Of a stretch of DNA of 35,100 nucleotides, positions 8,196-16,643 are shown piece after piece; position 1 is the first letter of the stretch, and every line of letters begins with the position of its first letter. The notes under the pieces were generated by a model. It was given only the letters and a program-made list of their open reading frames with translations, was not told the DNA's origin and made no database searches. The stretch comes from Halomonas sp. (GTDB lineage Bacteria; Pseudomonadota; Gammaproteobacteria; Pseudomonadales; Halomonadaceae). The stretch lies in NCBI GenBank assembly GCA_020201095.1, contig JAIVHM010000145.1, positions 12,988 to 48,087 of the forward strand, in the 5' to 3' direction. Position numbers and translations under genes: made by a program.

Positions 8196-9356
8196 ATGCC
8201 AGCGACGTCACTGACGCTTACCGACTCGCCGCTTACATTAAACTGGGCGTCGCCTTACGGGCTTCAGCCAATCAGTCCACTATGGTTGCGCGAGAGGACT
8301 CAGGATCCAGCGCAATTAGACGTATTAACCTGCCAGCGTTTATTCGATTCACATCGAATTGACCCAGATTTGACTCTGACGGGGGCACGGTCGTTGAGTG
8401 AGACGCGTATCGAGTTCACTTTCAGCGACGGCCATGTCGAAGTCTATGATCTTGAGGCATTGGCTTTAGAGCTCGAAGGCGATGGCAGCTTTCCCAATCC
8501 GATTCCCTGGGACAGCCGCATTGATCAATCCGCGCAGCGGTTCGATTGGAACCAAATGGGAGATAACGATGCTTTTCACAAGGCACTCAAAGCCTACCTT
8601 CAACGCGGTTACATCATCCTGACAGGCGTGCCCACCGACCCTGAGCGAATACTGGAGGTCGGAAGGCATTTTGGATACGTAAAGGAAACGAATTTCGGTC
8701 GGTACTTCGAGGTATATTCACGGCCTGCTGGTAATGATCTTGCCTATCGCAGCGTTGCACTTGGCCCTCATACCGATAACCCCTATCGCAGCCCAGTACC
8801 AGGTATCCAGATGCTACATTGTCTGGTTAACGAAACCACAGGCGGTCTTTCGACACTGGTCGACAGCCTCAAGGTTCTTGAATTACTTAAAATTGAGCAC
8901 CCTCAAGGCTTCGAACTCTTGCGTACAACGCCGGTTGGGTATCGCTTCATTGATGCTGGCACTGAGCTGACAGCGCGTCGCTGCATGATTCGCACCGATG
9001 CAGACGGAGAACCCGTCGGGGTTCACTACAGTCCACGTCTCGATAGATTGCCTCACCTGTCTCCGGAGGATACACAACTGTTTCACCTGACTCGTCAGCG
9101 GCTGGGCGAGCTATTTGCAGATCCTGACTTTGAAATCCGCTTCCAACTCAATGCAGGGGAGCTGATGTTTTTTGACAACAATCGGGTTCTGCATGGTCGC
9201 ACCGCTTTTGACACACAGGAAGGAAGGCGACATCTGCAAGGCTGTTATTTGGACAGCGATGGGCCACGGGAGCGCTTCGCAACCACATTGATAAACGCTC
9301 GCGATCAGGCCGGTGAACGTACATATACTCATCAAACGGAGGAATACAACGGATGA
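8196..9356 (+). CDS. tmpA: Fe(II)/2-oxoglutarate-dependent oxygenase of the gamma-butyrobetaine hydroxylase/TauD superfamily; candidate TmpA (2-trimethylaminoethylphosphonate hydroxylase)
   Basis: HxD in GPHTDNPYRSPVPGIQMLHCL, distal His in FFDNNRVLHGRTAFD, BBOX-like N-terminal domain (LNWASPYGLQPISPLWLRERT...CQRLFDS), 4-bp overlap with a downstream HD-domain oxygenase gene. Confidence 0.72.
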   Translation: MPATSLTLTDSPLTLNWASPYGLQPISPLWLRERTQDPAQLDVLTCQRLFDSHRIDPDLTLTGARSLSETRIEFTFSDGHVEVYDLEALALELEGDGSFPNPIPWDSRIDQSAQRFDWNQMGDNDAFHKALKAYLQRGYIILTGVPTDPERILEVGRHFGYVKETNFGRYFEVYSRPAGNDLAYRSVALGPHTDNPYRSPVPGIQMLHCLVNETTGGLSTLVDSLKVLELLKIEHPQGFELLRTTPVGYRFIDAGTELTARRCMIRTDADGEPVGVHYSPRLDRLPHLSPEDTQLFHLTRQRLGELFADPDFEIRFQLNAGELMFFDNNRVLHGRTAFDTQEGRRHLQGCYLDSDGPRERFATTLINARDQAGERTYTHQTEEYNG

Positions 9357-9952
9357 AGCAAGTAGCATTCACCCAAATGAAAGATGGCACCGCTGAAGAG
9401 TACCGGTTTCTGGAACGGCTTGAAGATCAGTTTAACGAAGGACTAATTGATCGTCTTATTAAGGCGCTGCAAAACCTTGAGCAAGGCCTGAGTGGCTATC
9501 AGGTAAGTCGCCTGGAGCACTCGCTGCAATCCGCCGCTCGTGCTGAAGCCGACGGCGGTGACGATGACCTTGTCGTCGGCGCCTTGCTGCACGACCTGGG
9601 CGATGAACTGGCGCCGTACAATCACTCGCAGCTGGCCGCAAGCATCATTCGCCCTTATGTAAGGGCTGAAATCACCTGGATAATTCATCATCACGGGTTG
9701 TTTCAAAAAGTTTACTACGCGCACTACTTTGGCGAGGACCCGCATGAGCGCGATCGCTATCGTCATCATCCTTGGTACCAGAAGTGCGTCGATTTCTGCG
9801 AACTTTACGATCAGGCGGCCTTCGATCCGAACTACCCGACGCCGCCACTAAAGCACTTCGAACCCGCACTGCGGCGAGTGTTTTCACGCACGCCCTTTGA
9901 TCCCGCGATAATCGGGGAGGAACCTGCCGAGGACTTCAATAGCCTAGCTTGA
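9353..9952 (+). CDS. tmpB: HD-domain protein, candidate TmpB/PhnZ-type diiron oxygenase
   Basis: GYQVSRLEHSLQSA, ALLHDLGDELAPYNHSQLAASIIRPYV, IIHHHGLF, ELYDQAAFDPNYP: His/His-Asp/His/His/Asp series typical of HD oxygenases; ATGA overlap with the upstream 2OG oxygenase. Confidence 0.72.
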   Translation: MKQVAFTQMKDGTAEEYRFLERLEDQFNEGLIDRLIKALQNLEQGLSGYQVSRLEHSLQSAARAEADGGDDDLVVGALLHDLGDELAPYNHSQLAASIIRPYVRAEITWIIHHHGLFQKVYYAHYFGEDPHERDRYRHHPWYQKCVDFCELYDQAAFDPNYPTPPLKHFEPALRRVFSRTPFDPAIIGEEPAEDFNSLA

Positions 9953-10070
9953 TCATAGGGAATCAGGGGGATGGTGAGAACATTGATGTCGCTCATCAAG
10001 TGACGTATAAGTGCTCTTGATAAGGGTGGTTTTCTGTCTGTGGACCTAATCCGCCGAGCCCAACCAATCA

Positions 10071-11024
10071 GTGTCGAGGATGTACGTGGCCGCCCGACAA
10101 TTCTCTAACCTGTTGTCTTCAGACCTTGGGGCTCTCCCATCACTGCGTGGCCTCATCGCATTTGAGGCCACCGTCAGGTGTGGTTCGATGACAGCCGCTG
10201 CGGACGATATGAATACAACGCAGCCCACCATTTCTCAGCGCATCCGCGCACTCGAAGACCATCTGGGCTGCCCGCTGTTTGACCGCAGGGGCGGTCGTCT
10301 ATCTCTCAATGCTCGGGGTGAAGCCTTCTACGAAGAAATAGCGCCTGGCTTGGAACGTGTTTGCGGTGCTATTAATGATATTCGTCGTCAGACACAGGAA
10401 CGGACCCCCGTCATCAGTATCGCAGCGGGCGCAGGCTTTACCCACATGTGGTTGAGACCGCGCTTGACACGCCTGGAAAACACCTTTCCCGATCGATCAT
10501 TTCGCCTAATACCAATCGACCGAGACGAAGCCCCTGAGATGCAGAGTGCCGATATCGCCCTACGGTTTGGGCCAACTCTGCAGGATGAGCTTACCGACAC
10601 ACTGGTAGTGCCCGAAAAAGCTTTTCCTATATGCAGCCCTGAGTACGCCAACCAGCATCATCTAGACACCGAACTGGATGCCAAAGCACTTCATCGCATC
10701 ACCTTGCTGCACCTGGATATTCGTGACCCTCGCTGGCTGGACTGGGCGAGCTGGTGCAGACTTGCACACTTGTCTCCTCCTCCTCTTGAAAAGGCATTTC
10801 CCTACAACAACTTCCCTCTCTTACTCAATGCAGTGGTCAACCACCAAGGGGTCGCCCTTGGTTGGAGTCATGTGATCCAGGATATGCTGAATAGCGGTCA
10901 GCTTGTCGCCCTGGGACCCCATGTAACTCGCAAGAGCCATGGCTACCGTCTTAGTGTGCGAAATCCCGATAGTGCGGTGATCGCGCCTATCGTTAGCTGG
11001 CTTGAACGGGAGTTTGCGGGATAG
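10071..11024 (+). CDS. LysR-family transcriptional regulator (GcvA-like)
   Basis: SLRGLIAFEATVRCGSMTAAADDMNTTQPTISQRIRALEDHLGCPLFDRRGGRLSLNARGEAFYEEI, a canonical LysR HTH. Confidence 0.92.
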   Translation: MSRMYVAARQFSNLLSSDLGALPSLRGLIAFEATVRCGSMTAAADDMNTTQPTISQRIRALEDHLGCPLFDRRGGRLSLNARGEAFYEEIAPGLERVCGAINDIRRQTQERTPVISIAAGAGFTHMWLRPRLTRLENTFPDRSFRLIPIDRDEAPEMQSADIALRFGPTLQDELTDTLVVPEKAFPICSPEYANQHHLDTELDAKALHRITLLHLDIRDPRWLDWASWCRLAHLSPPPLEKAFPYNNFPLLLNAVVNHQGVALGWSHVIQDMLNSGQLVALGPHVTRKSHGYRLSVRNPDSAVIAPIVSWLEREFAG

Positions 11025-11165
11025 GTCTCGGCTATCGCGGGCGGGCGCGGAACCAGCTGCGCTTTTAGATTACATGCATTTTAAAGAGCCACTTTTAAAA
11101 GGAAGTTGAAAGCTTGCGGGGAGATCTTCCTCTAGCCAAAAATTCTCACACTCTCAGGTATACGC

Positions 11166-12296
11166 ATGTCTGATTTAAGTTATCTGCGCACAAACACCCC
11201 CGACCGCTTCAACGCTGATAGCGACCAGCCGACAATGAAAGCCGTGGTAACAACTGGCAATGGCGGCTATGAGAAACTCCACTACTGCGATGTTACGATC
11301 CCCACACCAGGACCCGGTGAGGTGTTGATCAAAGTGTTGGCTGCGGGTGTCAATAACACGGAAATCAATACGCGCCTTGGCTGGTATTCTTCATCTGTTG
11401 AAGGTGGCACCGAGCAGCTATCTGAAACCGACAGCGAATCGACGATTGAGGATGGAGGCTGGAACGAAACAACGCCATTTCCACTCATTCAGGGCACTGA
11501 TTGTTGCGGAGAGGTCACAGACAAAGGCGAGGGAACAAGTGAGCTGGAAATAGGGCAACGCGTGCTTGTTAGGGCTTGCATGCGCCTTAACGGCTTTGAT
11601 TCGCTGGATAACCTTTGGATGGCATCGGATTTTGACGGCGCCTTCGCCCAATACGTCAAAGTGCCCGCAAGTGAGGTATTTGAAATCAATTGCGATTGGA
11701 GCGACGAGGAACTTGCCACCATTCCCTGTGCCTATGGAACGGCTGAAAACATGCTCTACCGGGCAGATGTTAAAGCGACTGACCGGTTGTTGGTTACCGG
11801 AGCGTCTGGCGGCGTTGGCTCAGCCGTTGTTCAACTGGCCAAGCGGCGTGGTGCCCATGTAATTGCCGTGGCTGGGGCCCACAAACTTGATTTGGTTCGT
11901 GGCATTGGGGCTGACCAAGTGCTCCCTCGGGACCCAGACTTAATTGCAGAGCTTGGGGAGTCATCGGTGAATGTTGTCATCGACAATGTCGCCGGTGACC
12001 AGTTCGGGCAGTTGCTGAAACTGATGGCACGTGGTGGTCGGTACGCATCTTCTGGCGCCATTGCGGGGCCGATTACGACCATTGATATGCGTGACTTTTA
12101 TCTCAAGGATTTGACGCTGATTGGTTGCACAGCCTGGGATGAACCAATCTTTTCAGACCTTATCAGGTATATTGAGAATGATGAGATACGCCCTCTGGTA
12201 GCGCAATCGTTCGCACTGAAAGACATTGCGACGGCACAACAGGCGTTTCTCGAGAAACGACATTTCGGGAACTTTGTGCTGGTACCACCAGCTTAA
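11166..12296 (+). CDS. Medium-chain dehydrogenase/reductase (zinc-type alcohol dehydrogenase/quinone oxidoreductase-like)
   Basis: MKAVVTTGNGGYEKLHYCDVTIPTPGPGEVLIKVLAAGVNNTEINTRLGWY, VTGASGGVGSAVVQLAKRRGAHVIAVAG Rossmann motif. Confidence 0.9.
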   Translation: MSDLSYLRTNTPDRFNADSDQPTMKAVVTTGNGGYEKLHYCDVTIPTPGPGEVLIKVLAAGVNNTEINTRLGWYSSSVEGGTEQLSETDSESTIEDGGWNETTPFPLIQGTDCCGEVTDKGEGTSELEIGQRVLVRACMRLNGFDSLDNLWMASDFDGAFAQYVKVPASEVFEINCDWSDEELATIPCAYGTAENMLYRADVKATDRLLVTGASGGVGSAVVQLAKRRGAHVIAVAGAHKLDLVRGIGADQVLPRDPDLIAELGESSVNVVIDNVAGDQFGQLLKLMARGGRYASSGAIAGPITTIDMRDFYLKDLTLIGCTAWDEPIFSDLIRYIENDEIRPLVAQSFALKDIATAQQAFLEKRHFGNFVLVPPA

Positions 12297-12463
12297 TGAT
12301 ACAGGTCGTGCGAAAATTATTTGATTGTGAACATTATTTATCTGATTGCCTCAATGTCCGGCTTGATTCAAGGCCGGTTCGTAATAGCAAAAGAACAACC
12401 GTTCATCAATCGGATAATTGATGCTCTTACGTCACCACGTTCTTTAACCTCTTTAACGACAGA

Positions 12464-12482
12464 AAGCCGCTAAAAGCGGCTT
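12464..12482. terminator. Hairpin between convergent genes, probable bidirectional terminator
   Basis: aagccgct-aaa-agcggctt perfect 8-bp stem, between the MDR stop (12296) and the SBP stop (12513). Confidence 0.55.
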
Positions 12483-12512
12483 CCTGTGATGCGAGGCTAT
12501 CGTTCAAAAGAA

Positions 12513-13394
12513 TTAAATCAGGTCATTTTCCTCAAGAAAATTCTCCGCTACATCTTCGATGCTTTCACGTTCAACATCGACGCTAGCGTTGAGATTGGCC
12601 ATCGTCTGGTCATCCAGTAGTGCAGAGAGGGTATTCATCTGCTCAGCCAGTTCTGGAGCGGCCTCGAGGGTTTCCTCGCGGACGACCGGCGTCAAAGAAT
12701 AAGCGGGGAAGAAGCCCCGAGTATCTTCTAGGATTTCTAAATCGAAGGCTGGTACACGGCCGTCGGTTGAAAAGACAACCGCGACATCGACTTCAGCATC
12801 TCGCAGCGCTGAATACATAAGCCCAGTATCCATGCGGGTTATATCGCTGCGATCAACCTTGAAACCATATTCCTTCTGGAGCGGACGCCAGCCGTCATCA
12901 CGCGCATAAAACTCGGTGTCCAGGCCGATGGGTATTTCATCCCCATTGTTGAGCGCATCCGCTAGGTCGTCGAGCGTCTCGATACCACGCTCTTCTGCAT
13001 CTGCTTCGCGCATGGCCAGCGCATAGGTGTTGTTGGCATCAGAAGGATTCAACCAAACGATACCTTTTTCAGCGTCCAGCTCCTTGACCCGCTCATAAGT
13101 AGCTTCATCAGATAGCGATTCGCTGACATCGTTATAGACAATTAGGGACGTTCCCGTGTACTCCCAATAGAGATCGACTTGGCCGTTCTCTTGAGCCTGA
13201 CGCAGCACGGCGGAGCCCATGCCATCACGGCGGCTTATGTCATGACCCAGAGCGTCAAGGTACTGCTCTGTCATACTGGAAAGAATTAGCTGTTCAGTGT
13301 AGTTCTTACCTCCAACGGTGATTTCAGCGGCTCCAGCGGTGGTGATCGCACTGGCCAAAGCCAAACCAGACAGCGTGGTTATCAGACGTTTCAT
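12513..13394 (-). CDS. Glycine betaine/quaternary-amine-type ABC transporter substrate-binding protein (OsmF/YehZ/OpuCC-like)
   Basis: Signal peptide MKRLITTLSGLALASAITTAGAAEITVGGKNYTEQLILSSMTEQYLDALGHDI...VDLYWEYTGTSLIVYND. Confidence 0.88.
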   Translation of the reverse strand: MKRLITTLSGLALASAITTAGAAEITVGGKNYTEQLILSSMTEQYLDALGHDISRRDGMGSAVLRQAQENGQVDLYWEYTGTSLIVYNDVSESLSDEATYERVKELDAEKGIVWLNPSDANNTYALAMREADAEERGIETLDDLADALNNGDEIPIGLDTEFYARDDGWRPLQKEYGFKVDRSDITRMDTGLMYSALRDAEVDVAVVFSTDGRVPAFDLEILEDTRGFFPAYSLTPVVREETLEAAPELAEQMNTLSALLDDQTMANLNASVDVERESIEDVAENFLEENDLI

Positions 13395-13460
13395 AGGTAA
13401 TACTCCTTATTTTGCTAATGGTTGATCTTACTAAAGATCAATAATGTCCAGCACGAGCAC

Positions 13461-14192
13461 TCAGGGCCGCGCTGGATTGACGCCGCGAGGAACCACCAAA
13501 AAAGCTGTGGTGGCGATCAGGGCATCGACAACGATTGCCAGCAAAGCGGTGGGGATGGCACCGGCCAGCATCATCACAGGGTCATACAGATCAATGCCGG
13601 TAAAAATCAGCTCACCTAACCCGCCAGCGCCAATCAAGAAAGCCAGCGGTACGGTACCCACGTTGATTGTCAAAGCCGTGCGCATGCCCGCAAAAATAAC
13701 GTACAGGGCGTTAGGCAGCTCCACCTTGAGTAGGCGCTGGGTTGGGGACATACCGATACCGGCCGCAGCCTCCATAAGGGCGGCATCTACCCCCTTGAGG
13801 CCGGCATAGGTATTGCGAGCGATCGGCAACAGTGTCGCCACGAACAAACCAAATATCGCAGGAACCGAACCGATGCCCAGGAAACTCATCGAGAGTGCCA
13901 GCACCGCGAGCGTGGGGATGGTGGTGCCGATGTTAAGCACCTGCATTAACGACTCCGCCCAGCGCGTCATGCTCGGGCGGGACAACAAGATACCTAGGGG
14001 AATGGCCACCAGGATGGCCAAGCCACCAGAGATCGCAGTCAGCCAAAGATGCTGGATGGCGAGGTACTCTACATCGGGCAAATACCATAAAAATTCTTCA
14101 ATGATCCCGCTGGACTGTGTCCACACCCCCGCACAGAAAATCACCACCAGCAAGAAACCACGCAGGGCCCCTTTCATGCTCTGGATAGGCAT
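13461..14192 (-). CDS. Quaternary-amine ABC transporter permease (OpuC/YehY/YehW-like)
   Basis: Hydrophobic protein with ABC permease EAA-like motif ALMEAAAGIGMSPTQRLLKVELPNALYVIFAGMRTALTINVGTVPLAFLIGAGGLGELIF. Confidence 0.88.
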   Translation of the reverse strand: MPIQSMKGALRGFLLVVIFCAGVWTQSSGIIEEFLWYLPDVEYLAIQHLWLTAISGGLAILVAIPLGILLSRPSMTRWAESLMQVLNIGTTIPTLAVLALSMSFLGIGSVPAIFGLFVATLLPIARNTYAGLKGVDAALMEAAAGIGMSPTQRLLKVELPNALYVIFAGMRTALTINVGTVPLAFLIGAGGLGELIFTGIDLYDPVMMLAGAIPTALLAIVVDALIATTAFLVVPRGVNPARP

Positions 14193-14196
14193 AGGC

Positions 14197-15357
14197 TCAC
14201 TCCTTTATAACGCTGTCGGAATGGCGGCTTACAGCCTCTCGAGCACGGTAGCGTGAGCCCAGATGGTGAGTGATCGCACGCTGGGTAATCTGGCCACAGA
14301 CATACCCCCTGTCGTCAACGCAGGGCAACCACGTCGCATCTTGGGCGAACATTATCGAGGCCACTTTACGCAGGTCATCGTCCAGGTAAACAGTTGCCGG
14401 AACATTCTCGTAGTGATCGCGGCAATAGCCTTTGGTCGTCCTTGCGGTCGCTCGAGTCACAAGACCCACCGGCTGGCGCTGTTCGTTGATCATCAGAATT
14501 GCGCTCTGATAACCATAATCTTCCATTCGGGCCAGTGCTGCTTCCAAGGTATCGCTCGGTTTCACCGATCCGATCTCGTCGGAAACGACTTCTTGAACTT
14601 TGACAAGATTGAGACGCTTGAGCGCTCGGTCTTCGCCAAGGAAGGATTCGACAAACTCGTTTTTGGGTGCGGCCAGAAGATCGTCGGGTGAAGAATACTG
14701 CACCAGTTTTCCCTCACGAAATATTGCCACCTTATCGCCCATCTTGATCGCCTCATCAATGTCGTGGCTGACGAACATGATGGTCTTGTTCAGTTCCTGC
14801 TGCATTTTGAGGAACTCATCCTGGATCACCGCTCGGTTGATGGGATCGATGGCCCCGAAAGGCTCGTCCATCAGCATCACCGGTGGGTCGGCGGCGAGCG
14901 CGCGGGCCACTCCGATGCGTTGCTGTTGGCCCCCGGAGAGCTCACTGGGAAAGCGCTTGAGGAAGGCGTCGGGTTCCATAGAGATCATCGCCATCATATC
15001 CCGGGCCCGTGCCTTGTACTTGGCCTTATCCCAGCCCAGCAGCTTGGGCACGATCGTGATGTTCTCCTCGATGGTCATGTTGGGGAACAGCCCGATCTGC
15101 TGGATCACATAGCCAATATTGCGGCGCAAGTCCTGCGTATTCATGTCGGTCGTATCTTCACCGTTGATGAATACTTTGCCTGACGTCGGCTTCACGATGC
15201 GGTTGATCATCTTAAGGGTGGTGGTCTTGCCACAGCCCGATGGGCCAAGCAGGATACAGATCTCGCCGCTGGGCACCTCCATGCTAATGTGATCGGAAGC
15301 GACCACGGCGCCCTTGGGCGTGTCGAAGACCTTAGTCAGGTTATCGAGTTGGATCAT
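14197..15357 (-). CDS. Quaternary-amine ABC transporter ATP-binding protein with tandem CBS domains (OpuCA-like)
   Basis: Walker A GPSGCGKTTTLKMINR, signature LSGGQQQRIGVARALAADPPVMLMDEPFGAIDP, C-terminal CBS pair (VVSDEIGSVKPSDTLEAALARMEDYGYQSAILM...). Confidence 0.93.
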   Translation of the reverse strand: MIQLDNLTKVFDTPKGAVVASDHISMEVPSGEICILLGPSGCGKTTTLKMINRIVKPTSGKVFINGEDTTDMNTQDLRRNIGYVIQQIGLFPNMTIEENITIVPKLLGWDKAKYKARARDMMAMISMEPDAFLKRFPSELSGGQQQRIGVARALAADPPVMLMDEPFGAIDPINRAVIQDEFLKMQQELNKTIMFVSHDIDEAIKMGDKVAIFREGKLVQYSSPDDLLAAPKNEFVESFLGEDRALKRLNLVKVQEVVSDEIGSVKPSDTLEAALARMEDYGYQSAILMINEQRQPVGLVTRATARTTKGYCRDHYENVPATVYLDDDLRKVASIMFAQDATWLPCVDDRGYVCGQITQRAITHHLGSRYRAREAVSRHSDSVIKE

Positions 15358-15396
15358 ACCAATGTCCTTGTTGTCTCGGTCGTCAAAGGCTTTCTA

Positions 15397-16098
15397 TCAG
15401 GCAGTGGAACCGTCAAGCTCCATGCCTCGGGGGGTCAGGCGCTTCTGCACGAAGAGCAGAGTGTAGTCGACGATGACAGCCAGTAGACTTACTGCCACAG
15501 CGCCCACAATCAGTTGGCGCGGGTCAGACTGTGAAATGCCACGACTAATAAATGCGCCTAACCCACCGGCACCGATATAGGCGGCAATCGCCATCACACC
15601 AATATTGAGTACCACCGCCGTCCGCACGCCAGCCATGATCACCGGCACTGCCAGAGGAATCTCCACAAATCGCAGGCGCTGGTTAGGACTCATCCCGATT
15701 CCCCGAGCAGCCTCTCGCAGCGCCGGATCGACGTTATTGATCGCGGTATAAGTGTTACGGATGATTGGTAGCTGCGAATAGAGCAGCACGGCAATCACCG
15801 CGGGCAGGTAGCCTATACCCTGGCCGATTAGCGAGAGCACCGGAATCATAATGCCGAACAACGCAATCGACGGAATGGTGACGATAACCGAGGCGATGTA
15901 GAGCACGCTCTGTGCCAGACGCTCGTTCTTAGTGATGGCGATGCCGATCGGCACACCCGTCAAGGTAGCGACCCCGACAGCAACGCCTACCAGAGCAATA
16001 TGCTCCAGGGTACGCTCGACCAAAAGATCAATGCTGTCCAATGCATACAGAACCAGTTCCAAGTCAACTCTCCTCTTAGTGAGGGCAACACGCGCCAT
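15397..16098 (-). CDS. Quaternary-amine ABC transporter permease (second)
   Basis: ALREAARGIGMSPNQRLRFVEIPLAVPVIMAGVRTAVVLNIGVMAIAAYIGAGGLGAFISRGI permease motif; same operon. Confidence 0.88.
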   Translation of the reverse strand: MARVALTKRRVDLELVLYALDSIDLLVERTLEHIALVGVAVGVATLTGVPIGIAITKNERLAQSVLYIASVIVTIPSIALFGIMIPVLSLIGQGIGYLPAVIAVLLYSQLPIIRNTYTAINNVDPALREAARGIGMSPNQRLRFVEIPLAVPVIMAGVRTAVVLNIGVMAIAAYIGAGGLGAFISRGISQSDPRQLIVGAVAVSLLAVIVDYTLLFVQKRLTPRGMELDGSTA

Positions 16099-16643
16099 GC
16101 GTATTCCGCACTACACCGAGCTGAACGTGTGACAGCAGGCATCAATAAGCATGATGAAGTGCAGGCGATAGGCAGCCGTTTGCCGCGATTAGTGGCGAGG
16201 AGCTTAATAAGCCCGCCAATTTATTATGTTGGATGGTGAACAAAGCTGTACGAAAAGATTTAAATGATGTTTCAAGAAACAACAGCGATTAAACGTTAAC
16301 GCTGAATCACTCAAAACACAGCCTGGAGCATTATTTCCATCAATTATTTATAATTTTCGTCATGTAAGACGGTGTAAGATGAGTGCTTTCATTAGGAACG
16401 AAAATTTTTTAAATACTAAACCTGGGCAGCTACCCCTATTAAAAAAAATATACACTCTTATATTTCCTTCTCAGTAGCGTGTTGACCAAAAAAATTAAAA
16501 AACTTTATCCCGCATTTATTCACTATCTTACCCTATGTTCTGCGAAAAGTTATAAACCGAAAAAAGAAGTCGCTCACATCTTAGGGGAGGCACTGCAAAA
16601 ATACAGCCCTCCCACTGGTTATGGCGATCGAAAAGTCTACGAC

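Noticed and set aside
7964-8362. 132-aa ORF as an independent gene
   Set aside because: Its N-terminal part is the in-frame continuation of the broken IS30 transposase and the rest overlaps tmpA in another frame.
12358-12377. ccggc...gccgg hairpin as the MDR terminator
   Set aside because: Only a 5-bp stem, no T-run; weaker than the hairpin at 12464-12482.
12404-12423. catcaat-cggata-attgatg inverted repeat
   Set aside because: Perfect but short (7 bp) and in an AT-rich convergent intergenic region; can occur by chance, no clear function.
14600-15112. 170-aa and other plus-strand ORFs in the ABC transporter operon
   Set aside because: Antisense to the well-supported ATPase gene; no family motifs.
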